From: Batkoa obscura
Taxonomy: Eukaryota; Entomophthoromycota; Entomophthoromycetes; Entomophthorales; Batkoaceae
Assembly: GCA_030770535.1 (NCBI GenBank)
Contig: JASVEC010000021.1
Coordinates: 692,001 to 756,000 of the forward strand
DNA: 64,000 nt
Direction: 5' to 3'
Below the pieces are notes generated by a model. The model was not told the DNA's origin and did not search any database. It saw nothing but the letters and a program-made list of their open reading frames with translations. A program made the position numbers and the translations under genes. Below, in pieces: positions 12,086 to 24,007 of the stretch (position 1 is the first letter of the stretch; the number at the start of each line of letters is the position of its first letter).

Positions 12086-13144
12086 ATGTTTTTTTTAAAT
12101 AATCAAGTTAAAGCATCAATTGAATTATTAGAAGATGTTATCAATTTACACGGCGATACTAATGAAAGTCATGGTAATATAATTAAAGGAAGAGTGAGAA
12201 TTGAAAACAACCTTAATACAACTCCAATAATCGAAGATAATGACAAAGGAAGCATTGTTGTTCATCAAATGAAGTTAAACTTAGTTGGAAATAATCAAGT
12301 TAATTTTACTAATAATCAAAAAAGCTATCAAGCAAAACAAACTATATTAAATCAATCTTTGGATTTACTACAAGATAATAGAAACAATAATAATACAGAA
12401 GATGAAGTAATATTAAACCGAGGAATTCATTATTTTACTTTTAATTTTTTAATTGAGGGTAACTTAAACAATAGTATTACAATTAAAAATGGTAAATTGA
12501 CCTATGATATTCAATTACTTTTCCATTATCTCCCTATGAATTTTAAATTGAATCAACTCTTACCTATTAAGTTCTATTTAAAATCGAATGCCACTAGATC
12601 TATTAACATTCATCGTTTACCTTTACCTACCTGTCCAATCATGAATAATATGATTCAATTTACTAACAAGAGCAATGATTTGACTTATAATATTTATTGT
12701 TTATCTTCTTGTTTTGGCAACCAAGATCCCGTGACTGTATTTTTTAACTTCAATTTATTAAATCAAAACGATACTATTGATAGTATTATTTGTTTAATTA
12801 AGCGAGAAATTATTTATAAAAGTGAATATTCCAACTGTACTAAAACTAAAAATTATATCCTCGACTCCTCTACTGTATTAATCAATAGCAATACTAACTC
12901 TGTAAGTAGTGTTAATGAATTCAAAATTGATTTAAATATCAACAAAAATCCAAAACAAGATTATTATTATAACTGTAATAACAATTTATTTACAATTAAC
13001 CATTATTTAAAAATCAAAATTAATTTTAAAAATAATCAAAAAAATTTATTTTTAAATCATCCCATCTGTTTGTTACCTTTGTCCTCAAAAGATACTATCT
13101 TAAATAGTTTACCTAACTATGAATTACCCCCTCCTCCCTTTTAA
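12086..13144 (+). CDS. Arrestin-fold (alpha-arrestin-like) protein
   Basis: This single-exon protein has 352 residues. The N-terminal arrestin sheet is visible from residue 8 (VKASIELLEDVINLHG), followed by GNIIKGRVRI near 30-39 and a strand with FTFNFLIEG near 117. The C-terminal arrestin half carries HYLKIKINF near 309, the position where arrestins have HYLKV. The tail ends LPNYELPPPPF, resembling the LPxY/PPxY tails that recruit Rsp5/Nedd4 ubiquitin ligases, but no perfect PPxY is present. Alpha-arrestins adapt ubiquitin ligases to plasma-membrane transporters and receptors; that role here is inferred from the fold. The central part is asparagine-rich. The gene ends 94 bases from the end of its convergent neighbour. 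Confidence 0.7.
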   Translation: MFFLNNQVKASIELLEDVINLHGDTNESHGNIIKGRVRIENNLNTTPIIEDNDKGSIVVHQMKLNLVGNNQVNFTNNQKSYQAKQTILNQSLDLLQDNRNNNNTEDEVILNRGIHYFTFNFLIEGNLNNSITIKNGKLTYDIQLLFHYLPMNFKLNQLLPIKFYLKSNATRSINIHRLPLPTCPIMNNMIQFTNKSNDLTYNIYCLSSCFGNQDPVTVFFNFNLLNQNDTIDSIICLIKREIIYKSEYSNCTKTKNYILDSSTVLINSNTNSVSSVNEFKIDLNINKNPKQDYYYNCNNNLFTINHYLKIKINFKNNQKNLFLNHPICLLPLSSKDTILNSLPNYELPPPPF

Positions 13145-13238
13145 TTAATACTAATAAATGTAATTATTTAATTAACTTATTATTTCATTCTATATTTTAT
13201 TTATTTATTTATTTATTAATACTTTATGTTGTCTTAGT

Positions 13239-15293
13239 TTATATTTTACTATTATTACTCTCTAATGACTCCCATAAAAGATCTATTAAATTTAATAAAT
13301 TAAATTGAAATAGATATTTATCTACATTAACATCGGGCAATAATATTTCGAAACATTGAATCAAATAAAAATAACTCATGTTCAATGGCAATTGATTAAT
13401 TAAGTATATCATTCTTTTCTTATCATTAAACTTTATAAATGTATAGTATATAATTTTTAATTGTTGATTACTATACTTTATACTTTTACTAGCCTCTATA
13501 TTATTATTATTATTATTATTATTTACTACACTATTATTATACTCCATAGAATGTTTATTAACATCCTGAATCAATTCAGCTAAAAACTGTTTATTACCAA
13601 TTAGTTGATAAATCACCTCTAACCTATCAAATTTAAATAAGGATTCTAAATCCTCAGCTGTAACCTCATTGATGTTAACAGTCTCTTCATTAGCTAACTT
13701 AAAATACAACCACATTTTATTATTCATTTGTAAATTTAAACTTCTAACTGTAATATCAAATTCCTCCTTCCCAATCTTCTTCTCTATACAACTATCAATC
13801 AAATTCATAATCAATTTTTCTTTAGTGATTTTAAATTTCGGTAAATAAAATAAATATTTTTTTAATAACTCTTGTTTCCTTTTAAAAGTATACTTTTGAT
13901 TCATAATTAAACTTTCTGTTAATTTATAATTCTTATTTTTAATTCCCATTTCTTCTATTATTTCTATAATTTCATTGTCTTTAATTTGTTGGATTAATTC
14001 AACTAAATTGAAGTCATTGTATAATTTATGTTCTATCTCATTGCTTTTCTCTATATTAATATTCTTATCCTCCGTCAATAACTCCAAATTCGTATTAAAG
14101 GACTCTAAAAGCATTTGGTATTCCTGGTGATTATACAGCTCCAATAACAAATTGATTTGAATTTTCCCATCGTTTAATCCTCTAATTTTAGCTAATTTCA
14201 ATAAATATTCTACTTTATCTAGTTGTTTATTCCTAATCAATGCTATACAACAATTGGTGACAATTTGTTCATTAATTAACCCTGGATATTGTTCCCATAA
14301 CTCAATTAACTCTTCAAAATAATTCCATTTAATACAATGTAAAAATATCAAATTCAAGTGATTGGGGTTTAATATAACATTCTCAAATGCTTCGATTCTC
14401 TCATAATTGACCTGATATTTAGCTGGATTTAATTCACTGGGTTTGACCTCCTGGATCTTTATCGTACTATTAATTAGTTGAAATACCAATTGAATATCCA
14501 CTTGTATATCATTATTATATAAGTAATACTCTAATATATTATAGTAAACTTTATTAATATATTTTGGATAATCTCTAAAACAATAAACTTCTTCCCAATT
14601 TAATTTAAATTCTTTGGCTTTTTGTAAAAACAAAAAATAGCGATATTCTAACTCCAGTTCCTTACTTAACTCTTTATTTTTTCTGATACTGTATTCAATC
14701 AATTGTAAATCCTTTTCATCAAATTTCTTATGTTGCTTCATCAAGTCCAACACTGATTTCATCTCCATTTCATCTCGTTTCCATTCCTTGTTGACCTTGA
14801 TTTCCATTATCCACTTCCTCACCACTTTATCGAGTAATTTATTATAGAAAACAATATGCTTACCTTTCTCCATCGTCTTCGCAATATCCACATAATCAAA
14901 ACCTGAATTCAGCATATTATCTATCAACAAGACAAAATTAAATGGTAACAACTTAGCCACGTCAATAATCTCTAAAATCTCCTCTATTCTCTTTTTATCA
15001 CCGCTAATCCTTTTATCTTCTAATAATCGATTATAGAATAGATTCAATATATTCATATCTCTCAAATTTAATGGGCTATAATTCAATTGTAATTTGGCTA
15101 TTTGCTGTAGGATGGAGTCATATTCTTTATATACAATGGAACTATTGAGATGATGGTAATCGGAAGTTAAATTTTGTAACTCTTTTTTCATTAAACTGAT
15201 GTTGTGGGCACTTCTTAAAGTTATTAAGTTGGGTTGCAATTTTATACTGTTAAGAATTGCTGTCAATATCCGCGGTTGATGTAATAGTTTCAT
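13239..15293 (-). CDS. Helical-repeat protein, probably mitochondrial (PPR-like)
   Basis: This single-exon protein has 684 residues. Residues 1-30 are basic, hydroxylated and free of acidic residues (RILTAILNSIKLQPN, LRSAH), as expected of a mitochondrial presequence. The rest is almost wholly alpha-helical, with leucine-rich paired helices. The clearest is around 330-400, where units such as LIFLHCIKWNYFEELIELWE and TNCCIALIRNKQLDKVEYLL follow each other in the manner of pentatricopeptide repeats. A run of asparagines lies near 595-605, a common low-complexity insert. No catalytic motif is seen. A role in mitochondrial RNA metabolism or translation is a guess from architecture. It is convergent with the arrestin-like gene. 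Confidence 0.6.
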   Translation of the reverse strand: MKLLHQPRILTAILNSIKLQPNLITLRSAHNISLMKKELQNLTSDYHHLNSSIVYKEYDSILQQIAKLQLNYSPLNLRDMNILNLFYNRLLEDKRISGDKKRIEEILEIIDVAKLLPFNFVLLIDNMLNSGFDYVDIAKTMEKGKHIVFYNKLLDKVVRKWIMEIKVNKEWKRDEMEMKSVLDLMKQHKKFDEKDLQLIEYSIRKNKELSKELELEYRYFLFLQKAKEFKLNWEEVYCFRDYPKYINKVYYNILEYYLYNNDIQVDIQLVFQLINSTIKIQEVKPSELNPAKYQVNYERIEAFENVILNPNHLNLIFLHCIKWNYFEELIELWEQYPGLINEQIVTNCCIALIRNKQLDKVEYLLKLAKIRGLNDGKIQINLLLELYNHQEYQMLLESFNTNLELLTEDKNINIEKSNEIEHKLYNDFNLVELIQQIKDNEIIEIIEEMGIKNKNYKLTESLIMNQKYTFKRKQELLKKYLFYLPKFKITKEKLIMNLIDSCIEKKIGKEEFDITVRSLNLQMNNKMWLYFKLANEETVNINEVTAEDLESLFKFDRLEVIYQLIGNKQFLAELIQDVNKHSMEYNNSVVNNNNNNNNIEASKSIKYSNQQLKIIYYTFIKFNDKKRMIYLINQLPLNMSYFYLIQCFEILLPDVNVDKYLFQFNLLNLIDLLWESLESNNSKI

Positions 15294-16416
15294 TTTTGGG
15301 TGTTCTTTTTTTTATAAGACGATGCAATAGGAATAACGATTTTTTTTTATAAAATTGGAATCACTCAACCAAGTTGCAGATTAAACTTTGCAATAAAAAT
15401 TTGAGCATTCTTCTACACTAGAACATGAAATCTTTGAAATTAAGTGAATTATGACATTTTTTTTAATTGAAGAATTACTAGCCAAAGCTACAAACTTAAG
15501 TATACCAATGGATTTCATAAACTAGTAAATATCATTGGTAATTCGGTTGAAGTTTTGCCAATTGAATTAACACTGGATTATTCTTAATTTTGATAAACAT
15601 CCCTGAGCTAAAGATTTCACTTCATATTTAAAACTTAACCTTTGATACTTTACAAATTATAGCTATTGAATTCCAGTTTAAACTGTCATATACTATCTAT
15701 AATTTTACTGATTATTATATGTTATTTAAACTACGAATAATGTTGTAATTTTGACATTTATGGGTAAATTGGATAAGGGACTTACAGATGTTAACAATTC
15801 AACAAAACTTAAAACAGTCAAGTTACTAACTGAGTTTGATGTCGAGTTATATTTAACACCTCAAGCTTCGAATTGTTTATAAGATATTGTTGATAATGAA
15901 TTCACAAGTTGGGATATAATTCTATTAAATTTGGATCGTTAATGATGATTAAGCTTGATTACGTTTCCTATCTATAGAGTAATAAAAATGCTACTTTACA
16001 GTTCTTAAATTTTAAAGTACACCCTGCCAGCACTATTTGAGCCTTGTAAGTTACAAAGCTTAGGTGGTCCGGATTTCCCCCCCCCCCCATTATAATAAAA
16101 ACTTTAAAAACTATAGTCTTTATAATCTCTGGGATCGTTTTAAATTTTGTTGATATAATTAGCTGTGGACTATTCTAATAGCTTATTGATGAGCTTTAGG
16201 TTTACCATTATTGAACTTATAGTGACCTATTCCAGGAAGGATCATATAATGGCCTTGAGTCAATAATTTGGGTCTCTTTGCGAAATGAATTTGTAGATTT
16301 TCCATTTAGATTTTTGTTAGTTTAAAAACTGAGATGAGGTTTTATTTTAAACACTATTGAACTGTATTAAATAAATATTAACTCATAATTTCTATTATAT
16401 GAATTAAATTACCATA

Positions 16417-16516
16417 TGGGAGTGTTTTTTTTGACTTCATTATTTTTTCCACTTTTTAAGCGTTATTTAAGCGGAAAATTTGTTAGTAAATTCTTAAACA
16501 CAAAAACACATCCCCA
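16417..16516 (-). mobile_element. MITE family 1, copy 6 (reverse)
   Basis: This is a 100-base reverse copy with both ends intact: TGGGAGTGTTTTTTTTGAC on the left, CACATCCCCA on the right, and TA on each side. It is among the best preserved copies. Confidence 0.9.
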
Positions 16517-17737
16517 TATGTTAGCCTGATTAAAAGCAAAAGTATAAGAGTAGCACCGTTTAAAGAAATAATTAACAAAACTTGAAGCTTTTGATAATAA
16601 CATTGAAAAGCTAAATAGTTGATTGAAGTTTTGTGAATTTATATTTATTCTGATAGTTTGTGTTTGAACGCTTCATACAAACAGTTTTGGTATTGTTGGT
16701 ATTCAAAGGTAATATAATCCATACTGGTGTATGCGTAATTCGTGGTTAGTTATGTTTAATTAAATCAACAAAAATACACTAAGGCGGTAGTTTATTTGGA
16801 TTTACCAATTACTGATTATTAAGTTTAAAGATTGTTTAGTGTAGAAAATAATATCTAAAGATTAAAAGAAGCTTACTTGAATAAGGTTGTTGGTTGATTG
16901 TATTATTTAGTAAGTTGGTTAATAGTATATGGACTTTATACTTGTCTAAAATATAAGAAGTTATTTTATTATTTTATTCAACATTGGTATTACTTTCATA
17001 GAAACAAAATTATATTTTGATACTAGATGTTTATTTTGGTCAGATCATGTCTTCCTCTTCGTTTTATTTGCTTTCTTAATTTTTATAAATAATTTGATTA
17101 ATATACTTATTGAATATGATGTAGTGATAAAATTTAATAATTTTTTTGTTTCTCCTAATCAATTGGTTGCCTTTTAGTCATCAATAAAGAGCAACAAGCA
17201 TTTAAGTACTTTTATTAAATTGAAAAAATAAACTTTTTGAGAAAATATTATATATGGTAGGTACTATTATTATCTAAGTCATTATTCTATTAACACAATA
17301 ATATAAAAATTGCATCACCATATAGATGATAGCAGCCTCAAAGCAGCAGTATTCTACCCTCCCATTATTAAGTATTTTGTCAAAATTGAGTTTTGAATTA
17401 AGAATATTTAAAAGTCGATGCAACATATTAGTTAGTGCCATTCAGCTTAAGATGGCTAACATTGTAATGAATAAACTAAATCTCTAGTACATATCAGTAC
17501 AATTTAGATCGTGGATATCCATATTTGATTTATTAAGTATAAAGTTATATTGAAAAAAGATTCAAAATCATATACTTTGCTAATATAGCTTTTTTAAACA
17601 TGAAGCATCAAAAACGATTTTATATCATTTTTGCTATTTTTTAAAAACTATATGCCTGTTATAGTGTTTAATAGTATGATTATATGGACTGGTGGAGCTT
17701 ATCTTGTATTGATTTATTGGAACTACGAATTAACATA

Positions 17738-17838
17738 TGGGGACGTATTTCTGTGTTTAACAATTTTATTGATAATCTTTCCACTCAAATAGCGTTTAAA
17801 AAATGGAAAAAGTAATGAAACCAAAAAAAACATCCTCC
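17738..17838 (+). mobile_element. MITE family 1, copy 7
   Basis: This is a 101-base copy beginning TGGGGACGTATTT and ending CATCCTCC before TA. It lies only 22 bases from a family 2 repeat, so the two element types again occur together. Confidence 0.85.
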
Positions 17839-17860
17839 TATGTTTTTCCTTCTTATATTT

Positions 17861-18282
17861 ATGAAATATCGCTCTGTCAGCTCTATAATTGATTATAACA
17901 TAACAATCACTTAAGTTATTGTGTTCTTGAGTTCGGAGACAACCAATCCCAAGCTCTTATTTTGGTTTACTACGAGAATTTCTAACTTCATATTGCAAAG
18001 AATACTATTGTCTCGTTTTGATACCTATACTTGGCAAAGTATAAAAAAGATTCTTCATAATAATTCGAGACTTTTTAACTGAATTATTCCCCAATATTGT
18101 ACCTTTAATAAACCCACTAAATCTTTCTGATAATATTTTACATAGATTTTACAATAGTATTGTCTATTCTATTTTCCTTGTATAGTCTGTAGCATACTAC
18201 ATGCTATTTTCCATAGTTCAAGTTTATCTTAGTTACACAAACTAAAACCTTTTGATTCCAACCACTGAGTATCAAGTTTCAT
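17861..18282 (-). repeat. MITE-like repeat family 2, copy 2 (reverse)
   Basis: This is the reverse-oriented copy of the repeat at 3036-3497, beginning ATGAAATATCGC and ending GTATCAAGTTTCATG. It lacks about 35 bases near its biological left end that the other copies have. It preserves an empty site (TAGCATGTAGTA on the reverse strand) for the family 1 MITE that interrupts the copy at 46 kb. Confidence 0.8.
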
Positions 18283-18664
18283 GTATTGAAATTTTTTAAA
18301 ATTTTATTAAAGTAGCTGTAAAAGCTTAGATTTTGGTCTTATTTTAAATCATACAAACATTTACTAATTTTAAAACATGTTACACAAAAACTTTTGTTAT
18401 TAAAAAAAAAATATTTTTTATTTCCTAATTTAGATTTTTTTTTAAAATTATAACTTATTTATTATTAAATATAAAATTCAATAACTGATTTTTTAAAAAT
18501 TCATTTTTACTGAGTTGCTATAATCAGAACGAAAAATTAAAATTTAAGCTTAACCAATGATTGATCTATTGAAATTTCTTCCAAAATATTCAATGTCATC
18601 ATAATTTCAATAATTCAATGAATTGAGCTTTTTACATTAATTGAAGCAACAAGACGATAAAAAA

Positions 18665-20653
18665 ATGGAAAGTTTGTATATTATTAAAAGAGAGAGTGGG
18701 TAAGTAGGATTATCGTTATTAACAAATAAGGATACTTTAACTAACATTAATATTAATTTGTATTCTATTAAATAGAATTATATTAATTGAAAAGCATTGG
18801 AAAAAAGGAATAGCTACTCATTTGATAACTCAATTTTATAATAATTATTTAAAAAATAAGCCATTAGAACCAATTTATAATCAATACCAGTGTTTGTTTT
18901 TACCAATATTAATTAATGAATTTATATTTTTGGCTGTTAATGAAAAAGAAGGTGAATATAATTTTATTATTAGTTTTAATATACTAAATTACTTTAATTA
19001 ATCAACTTAATTAGCTCCTCCATTGATGGTGATTGAATTCTTGTATAAAATTATTGAAGTATTAAAATTATATATTGGAGATATTAATGAATTTAATTTA
19101 AAAGAAAACTATGTGATTATTTATCAAGTAAGCAAAAGAACATTGTTAATTTAATTTGATTATTCAATAATTAAACTAATAAAACAAAAATATATTTAGT
19201 TGTTAGAAGAAATGATTGATTATGGATTTCCATTAATAACAGATAGTAATAATTTGAGAGGAATAATAACACCACCAACAATGATTAATAAAGTGATTTC
19301 AAAAGTTACGGGCGTATCAAAGTAAGTTCTTTTTATATTTATTATTCATATTCTTTTATTATTTATATTTATATTTATATTTTAATAGCACACATGATAA
19401 ATTATTAACTGGTTCTTTATCAAATATTGCTTGGCGTAAAAATGGAATTGTTTATAAAAGTAATGAGATTTATTTTGATATTGTAGAAGAAATTGATGCT
19501 ATTTTAGCAAAGTAAGCTATTATTGCTATTTACGAAATAATACATAACATATTATTAATTAATTATTAGTGATGGTACTATTGTTTCAAGTGAAATTCAT
19601 GGTAGTATATTAGCCAATTGTAGATTAAGTGGTAAATATCAATTTAGTTATCAATTAACATTATAATACAATAGAATACAAATTAATAATCTAATTTAAG
19701 GTATGCCTGATTTAACTATATCATTTAATCGAGTAGATGTAATTGATGATTTTTCATTTCATCCATGTGTGCGGTAAGTAATTATATATTAATATATATT
19801 TATTTTATATTTATTTTATATTTATATTATATTTATATTTATTTTATATTTATTTTATATTTATTTTAATTTAGTCATGACAAATTTCAATTAAATAAAA
19901 TATTAAATTTTATACCACCAGACGGACAATTTAAACTAATGAGTTATCGTACTACATTAAATTCATATCAATTCATACCAATTACAATAACTAGTAAAAT
20001 TCATAAAGTCGGGGAAGGAGGTAAAGTTTATTTTGTATTTTATAATAATTAGAATATAATATATATAATATTAATTAGGTCGATTTGAAATTATAATGCA
20101 CCCTAAATTTCCACAAAATAAAATAATTGAAAATATTTTATTTGGTTTTAAATTTAATCATCAAGATATTAATAATATCATTGCTCATCCCAATATTGGT
20201 ACTTTTATGTTAGATTATCAAGAACAAGTAAGTCTTAAATTTATAATATTTATAATATTAATTTATTAATTATTTTTTATTCTTTCAGAATTTAATATGG
20301 AAAATTGAAAAGTTAAATCCAAAAGATAAAGTACCTATTTTAAATGGTACTTATACAAGGTAAATTTAATAATTATAAAATAAAATTCAAATTAACTATG
20401 AAATTTATTAATAAATTAATAGTCCAAATCAAAAAGAATTAAGTGGGGTCGGAGAAATTAAATTTAATATAACTAATTTAGCTTGTTCTAATTTAAAAAT
20501 TGATTCTTTAAAAGTTATTAATGAAAACTATAAACCATATAAAGTAAGTCAGATTGAATATATTTATTTATATAAAAATTGAAATAATAATTTTCAACAT
20601 AATAGGGTGTAAGAGCCTTAACTAAAGCTGGTAGTTTTCAAGTACGAATTTGA
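18665..20653 (+). CDS. APM3: AP-3 adaptor complex medium (mu) subunit
   Basis: This gene has twelve exons: 18665-18699, 18776-18951, 19015-19127, 19200-19321, 19389-19511, 19570-19631, 19701-19773, 19875-20020, 20079-20227, 20289-20359, 20423-20543 and 20606-20653. They give 1239 bases and 412 residues, all junctions in frame; animal AP-3 mu is 418. The N-terminal longin-type domain (1-140) has LIEKHWKKG, PPLMVIEFLYKI and LLEEMIDYGFPL. The mu-homology domain (about 155-412) has GSLSNIAWRKNG, YFDIVEEIDAI, LSGMPDLTISF, FHPCVR, NFIPPDGQFKLMSYR and a C-terminal YKPYKGVRALTKAGSFQVR. This subunit reads tyrosine-based sorting signals in AP-3 traffic from Golgi or endosome to vacuole. It is tail to tail with TFIIE alpha, 25 bases apart. 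Confidence 0.96.
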
Positions 20654-20678
20654 ATTTAAAATAAATCATATTCCTCCC

Positions 20679-22129
20679 TTATTTAATCAAATTTTGATAA
20701 TATTCTTTATAAACTAAAAAAATAAGAAATAAAAAATTCATTAAAATAAATAACATATTAATAAAATACTTACAATTAAATCGTTTCAATTCTTCTTTTT
20801 GTTGTTTTTCAATTCGTTTTTTTTCATCTTCTAATTGAGTATTAATTTTCTTAACTGCGATAGCGGATCCAGAGCCCATTTCTGGTTTAAGATTTCTTTT
20901 CATACCGTTTAAATTAAATTGATTGACTCGAGGTCGAATTGTTGATTTAACAAACCAAATAGGCATCGCATTTTGTTGGCTTTTTTATAGAAATTACAAA
21001 TAAAATAAAATATTATTATTATTATAATTATAAATTACAAATAATTAATTAAATTTACCGTTTCTTTTCCAACTCTGCTTCTAATTCTTCTTTACTTGCT
21101 TTATCATTTTCGGCTAATACAACGGTTATTTTAGTGATATTACCACCTGTATCTTGAGCAAATGCAATTTCACCATTAGCAGCTCCTAATAAAAAAAGTC
21201 ATTAAAAAAAAGGTAACCACATTAACTCTTGATTAATCACTTACTTTTCTGAGCTTGTTCTTTTTTAACCATAGCTTGAGTGAGGGTTTCCTTTGTCCTA
21301 AAACATAAAAAATACAATAAAATCTTCAATTTTTTTAAAAGCAACATTAAATAACTTACAAAACCACTTCCACTTTTTCTGTTTCTTTTAATAAGGCTAA
21401 TATTTTTTCTGTTTGTTTTTTAAACATAACTAATGTTTCTTGAGGGGACCATTGACTCTCTTTAACCGTACCCATAATTAATATAGCTTTATTACATGTT
21501 TCTACCTCACATCTAAAATCCCCCATCGATTCTCGATTACTAAAGGCTAATTCAATCATATCATACACCTTATTACATACTGGACAATAATAACCAGGTT
21601 GATGATGTTTCTAATTGCTTCAAGGTTACTAAAAATAAAAAAGAATGAAAATTATACTAATAAACTTACTTGGTCCATTCGATTTTTTATACTTTCATTA
21701 ATAACCGCAATTTTCCATTTAGTCACATTAATAAATCTTGGATAATCGACTGCATAATATGTTTTTTCAATTGTTTTATTTCCCAATCCTTTCGTTTCTT
21801 TACGCTTGATACTAGTAAATTTAAAATTTAATGGAATTCCATTATTCAATAAAATAGAAATTACACATGAATAAAACCATCATCTTTTAATCTAGAACAT
21901 ATATTTTGGACTTCTTTTGCTGGCATTACTAATTTACGTATTAATACATCTTCACTTATCCTATATTATTTTATATAAATCAATCAAAATTGATTTAATC
22001 AATTAAAATTAAACTTTACCAATCTAATCGATTAAGTAAACTCATTACAATAATAAATTTAGGCTCATAAAAAGTAGTCATGACTCTATTTACTAAATCT
22101 TGAAAGATTTGGGGTACTTTGTGGGACAT
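20679..22129 (-). CDS. TFA1: Transcription factor IIE alpha subunit
   Basis: This gene has eight exons, in reading order 22129-22020, 21960-21865, 21811-21670, 21610-21360, 21297-21245, 21185-21059, 20979-20774 and 20713-20679: 1020 bases, 339 residues. Residues 1-115 form the winged-helix region (FQDLVNRVMTTFYEPKF, LDWISEDVLIRKL, VQNICSRLKDDGFI). A zinc ribbon follows, with C125-x2-C128 and C150-x4-C155; the usual second pair is spaced by two residues, so the CEVETC knuckle is odd. A charged helix and the conserved QNAMPIWFVKSTI motif lie near 260-275. TFIIE alpha recruits and stimulates TFIIH at RNA polymerase II promoters. The protein is shorter than the human (439) and yeast (482) forms, ending soon after a basic coiled segment. 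The second intron uses donor GTAATT, chosen because the alternative one base pair upstream leads to a stop. Confidence 0.92.
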
Positions 22130-22529
22130 ATTGGGATAATTAAATTATTGTTAATCAAGTTTTGTGATAATAAAGATAAGTTAAAGGAATGAATAAATGA
22201 ATTTTAATTTTTAAAAAAAAATAAAAACTGATAATATCTCAACTTGACACTTTAATTTAATCTAAAAATTTAATCATATTGCAAAATCTATTCTATCAAG
22301 GTTAAAGTTTAATAACTGAATTTTGCAATTTTTGATTGATAACAAAGTTGGTGAGCCACTAAATTTAGAATTAAATTTTAATAAATTCACTAATAAATAT
22401 TTCTTATCTTGAATTTTAAATTTAAATTTAACATAATATAATATCTCTTCAACTTTCAACTTTTTAATAAAAAGTTCAATAATTAATATCTTTATTTATT
22501 AAAACAAATAATAATAATAAACATTTATT
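22130..22529. promoter_or_regulatory. Bidirectional promoter, TFIIE alpha / Sho1
   Basis: These 400 bases separate the divergent starts of TFIIE alpha (-) and Sho1 (+), so both promoters must lie here. The Sho1 side ends in an AATAATAATAATAA tract just before the ATG. A 61-codon open frame on the minus strand (22274-22459) is AT-rich and has no protein character. Confidence 0.5.
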
Positions 22530-23270
22530 ATGCCTTGGCTACCCACTACATTTTCCGATATTGTTTGGACCTTTTCTTTTTTACTTGGTATTGTAAGCCT
22601 TTATTTTTAAAATGTTATAAATTGAAATATTTAACCTTTTTTATTATTCGAATAGATAGGCTGGTTATGTATGTTGATAGGCGCAGCAGGTATTCGATTA
22701 AATACATACATCTGGATGTATATTTTATTTTCAATTACCTTAATTTGTCATGTGATCTATGTAGTTAATACAAACCAAATCAAGTCATATAAACATCAGT
22801 TAGTATTTCAATTAAGTATAATGAATATGTTACTTGGAACTACTATTCAAAATAGTCAAGAAACATTGTCTTTTATAGCACTAATATTTTGTGGTTCTGT
22901 TATTCAATTTATATTAAATTTATTTTGGATTATATTAATAGCTTCTGAACCGGGTACTTTAGCTTTTTATTTATCAGGTCAACATGACGACCTCATTTTT
23001 GATAACAGTTTACAATTAGAAAATTTGGGCTTAAAGGAATTATATCTGGGTACTAATGTTTCTATTAGTGATGAAGAGAGGAGTAATGATACGGATAGGG
23101 TTATCCATGTTAGAGCCCATTATCCTTATGATGCCGCTGCTGCTGAAGAAATTTCTTTTGTTAAAAATGAATTGATGGAGGTATTAAATTCAGATGGTAA
23201 TTGGTGGAAAGTATTAAAAGTAGATGGTACAGTTGGATTAGCTCCATCCAATTATGTAAGTTTACTTTAG
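22530..23270 (+). CDS. SHO1: Sho1-type osmosensor, four helices plus SH3
   Basis: This gene has two exons, 22530-22592 and 22656-23270: 678 bases, 225 residues. The upstream start (MPWLPTTFSDIVWTF) is chosen because exon 1 supplies the first membrane helix and joins in frame. Four transmembrane segments follow one another: near 12-30 (FSFLLGIIGWLCMLIG), 36-55 (YIWMYILFSITLICHVIY), 65-85 and 93-115 (FIALIFCGSVIQFILN). Residues about 166-225 are an SH3 domain with YPYDA, EEISFVKNELMEV, WWKV and the SNYVSLL end. In yeast, Sho1 anchors Pbs2 through this SH3 domain in the HOG osmostress pathway. The linker is much shorter than in the 367-residue yeast protein. Confidence 0.95.
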
Positions 23271-23735
23271 TTTTTTTTTGAAATAATGAGGTATTAATTA
23301 CTTTCCTTTTTTAGCTTGGTATTGTTATGTAAATTTATTAAGTCAATATATGATTTTTATAGATTAAAGATTAGTATTTGACGTTATTATTTGATTGATC
23401 TTTATTTTGTTTATATGAATTAAGTGTTCGTGTTTGTTATACTTTGTTATTGTCCCTTATTGGTATTTAGTCGAATTAATTGATTTATTTAATTGAATTG
23501 GAATTCACACTTTTGTTTTTTAATAGTTTATATGATATATTATTTTTTTATCAATCTTTTTTAAATTAAAAAGTACAGTCACATCTAGAACAGAATATAA
23601 AATTCATTTAAAATAGTTTTGTAAGTATTTTTACTCTTTTATATAGCTCACTGAAAAAACAATAAAATTATTACAAAAACTAATATTAATAAAAAAATAT
23701 ATTATTTCAATAAGTTCTAAATAAAATTTAATACA

Positions 23736-23835
23736 TGGGGATGGATTTTTTTGTTTAAGAATTTTATCAACAATTTTCCGCTTAAATAGCGCTTAAAAGA
23801 TGGAAAAAATGATGATGCCAAAAAAAACATCCCCA
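23736..23835 (+). mobile_element. MITE family 1, copy 8
   Basis: This is a 100-base copy with ends TGGGGATGGATTTTTTTG and AAAAAACATCCCCA. The right flank is TA and the left flank CA. It lies 460 bases downstream of Sho1. Confidence 0.9.
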
Positions 23836-24007
23836 TATAAAATGAATTTTTAATTTTACCCTTTTATTTTAAACTAAATAGTTGAATACTTGAAAAATAG
23901 CTAATATTTTTAATATCTCATTAACATATTTATAATATAAGTTTCTATATTTGAATAGGTTATTAAATTTAATTTTACAAAATCAAAAATAAATACTCAT
24001 AATTATA

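Larger units (their letters stand above)
15294..18664. other. Intergenic with gene debris and repeats
   Basis: No intact gene is seen. A coding-like stretch at 15760-15942 (+) reads from ATG for about 60 codons with one internal stop (GKLDKGLTDVNNSTKL, then TSWDIILLNLDR), and is an unidentified relic. A run of 12 C residues lies at 16077-16088. Two family 1 MITEs (16417-16516 and 17738-17838) and one family 2 repeat (17861-18282) occupy the right part. Confidence 0.55.

Noticed and set aside
16077-16088. Run of 12 C
   Set aside because: It is an isolated homopolymer with no associated structure. It may be a sequence artefact.
22274-22459. Open frame in the TFIIE/Sho1 promoter region
   Set aside because: It is AT-rich lysine/leucine/asparagine sequence, with no homology and in a promoter position.
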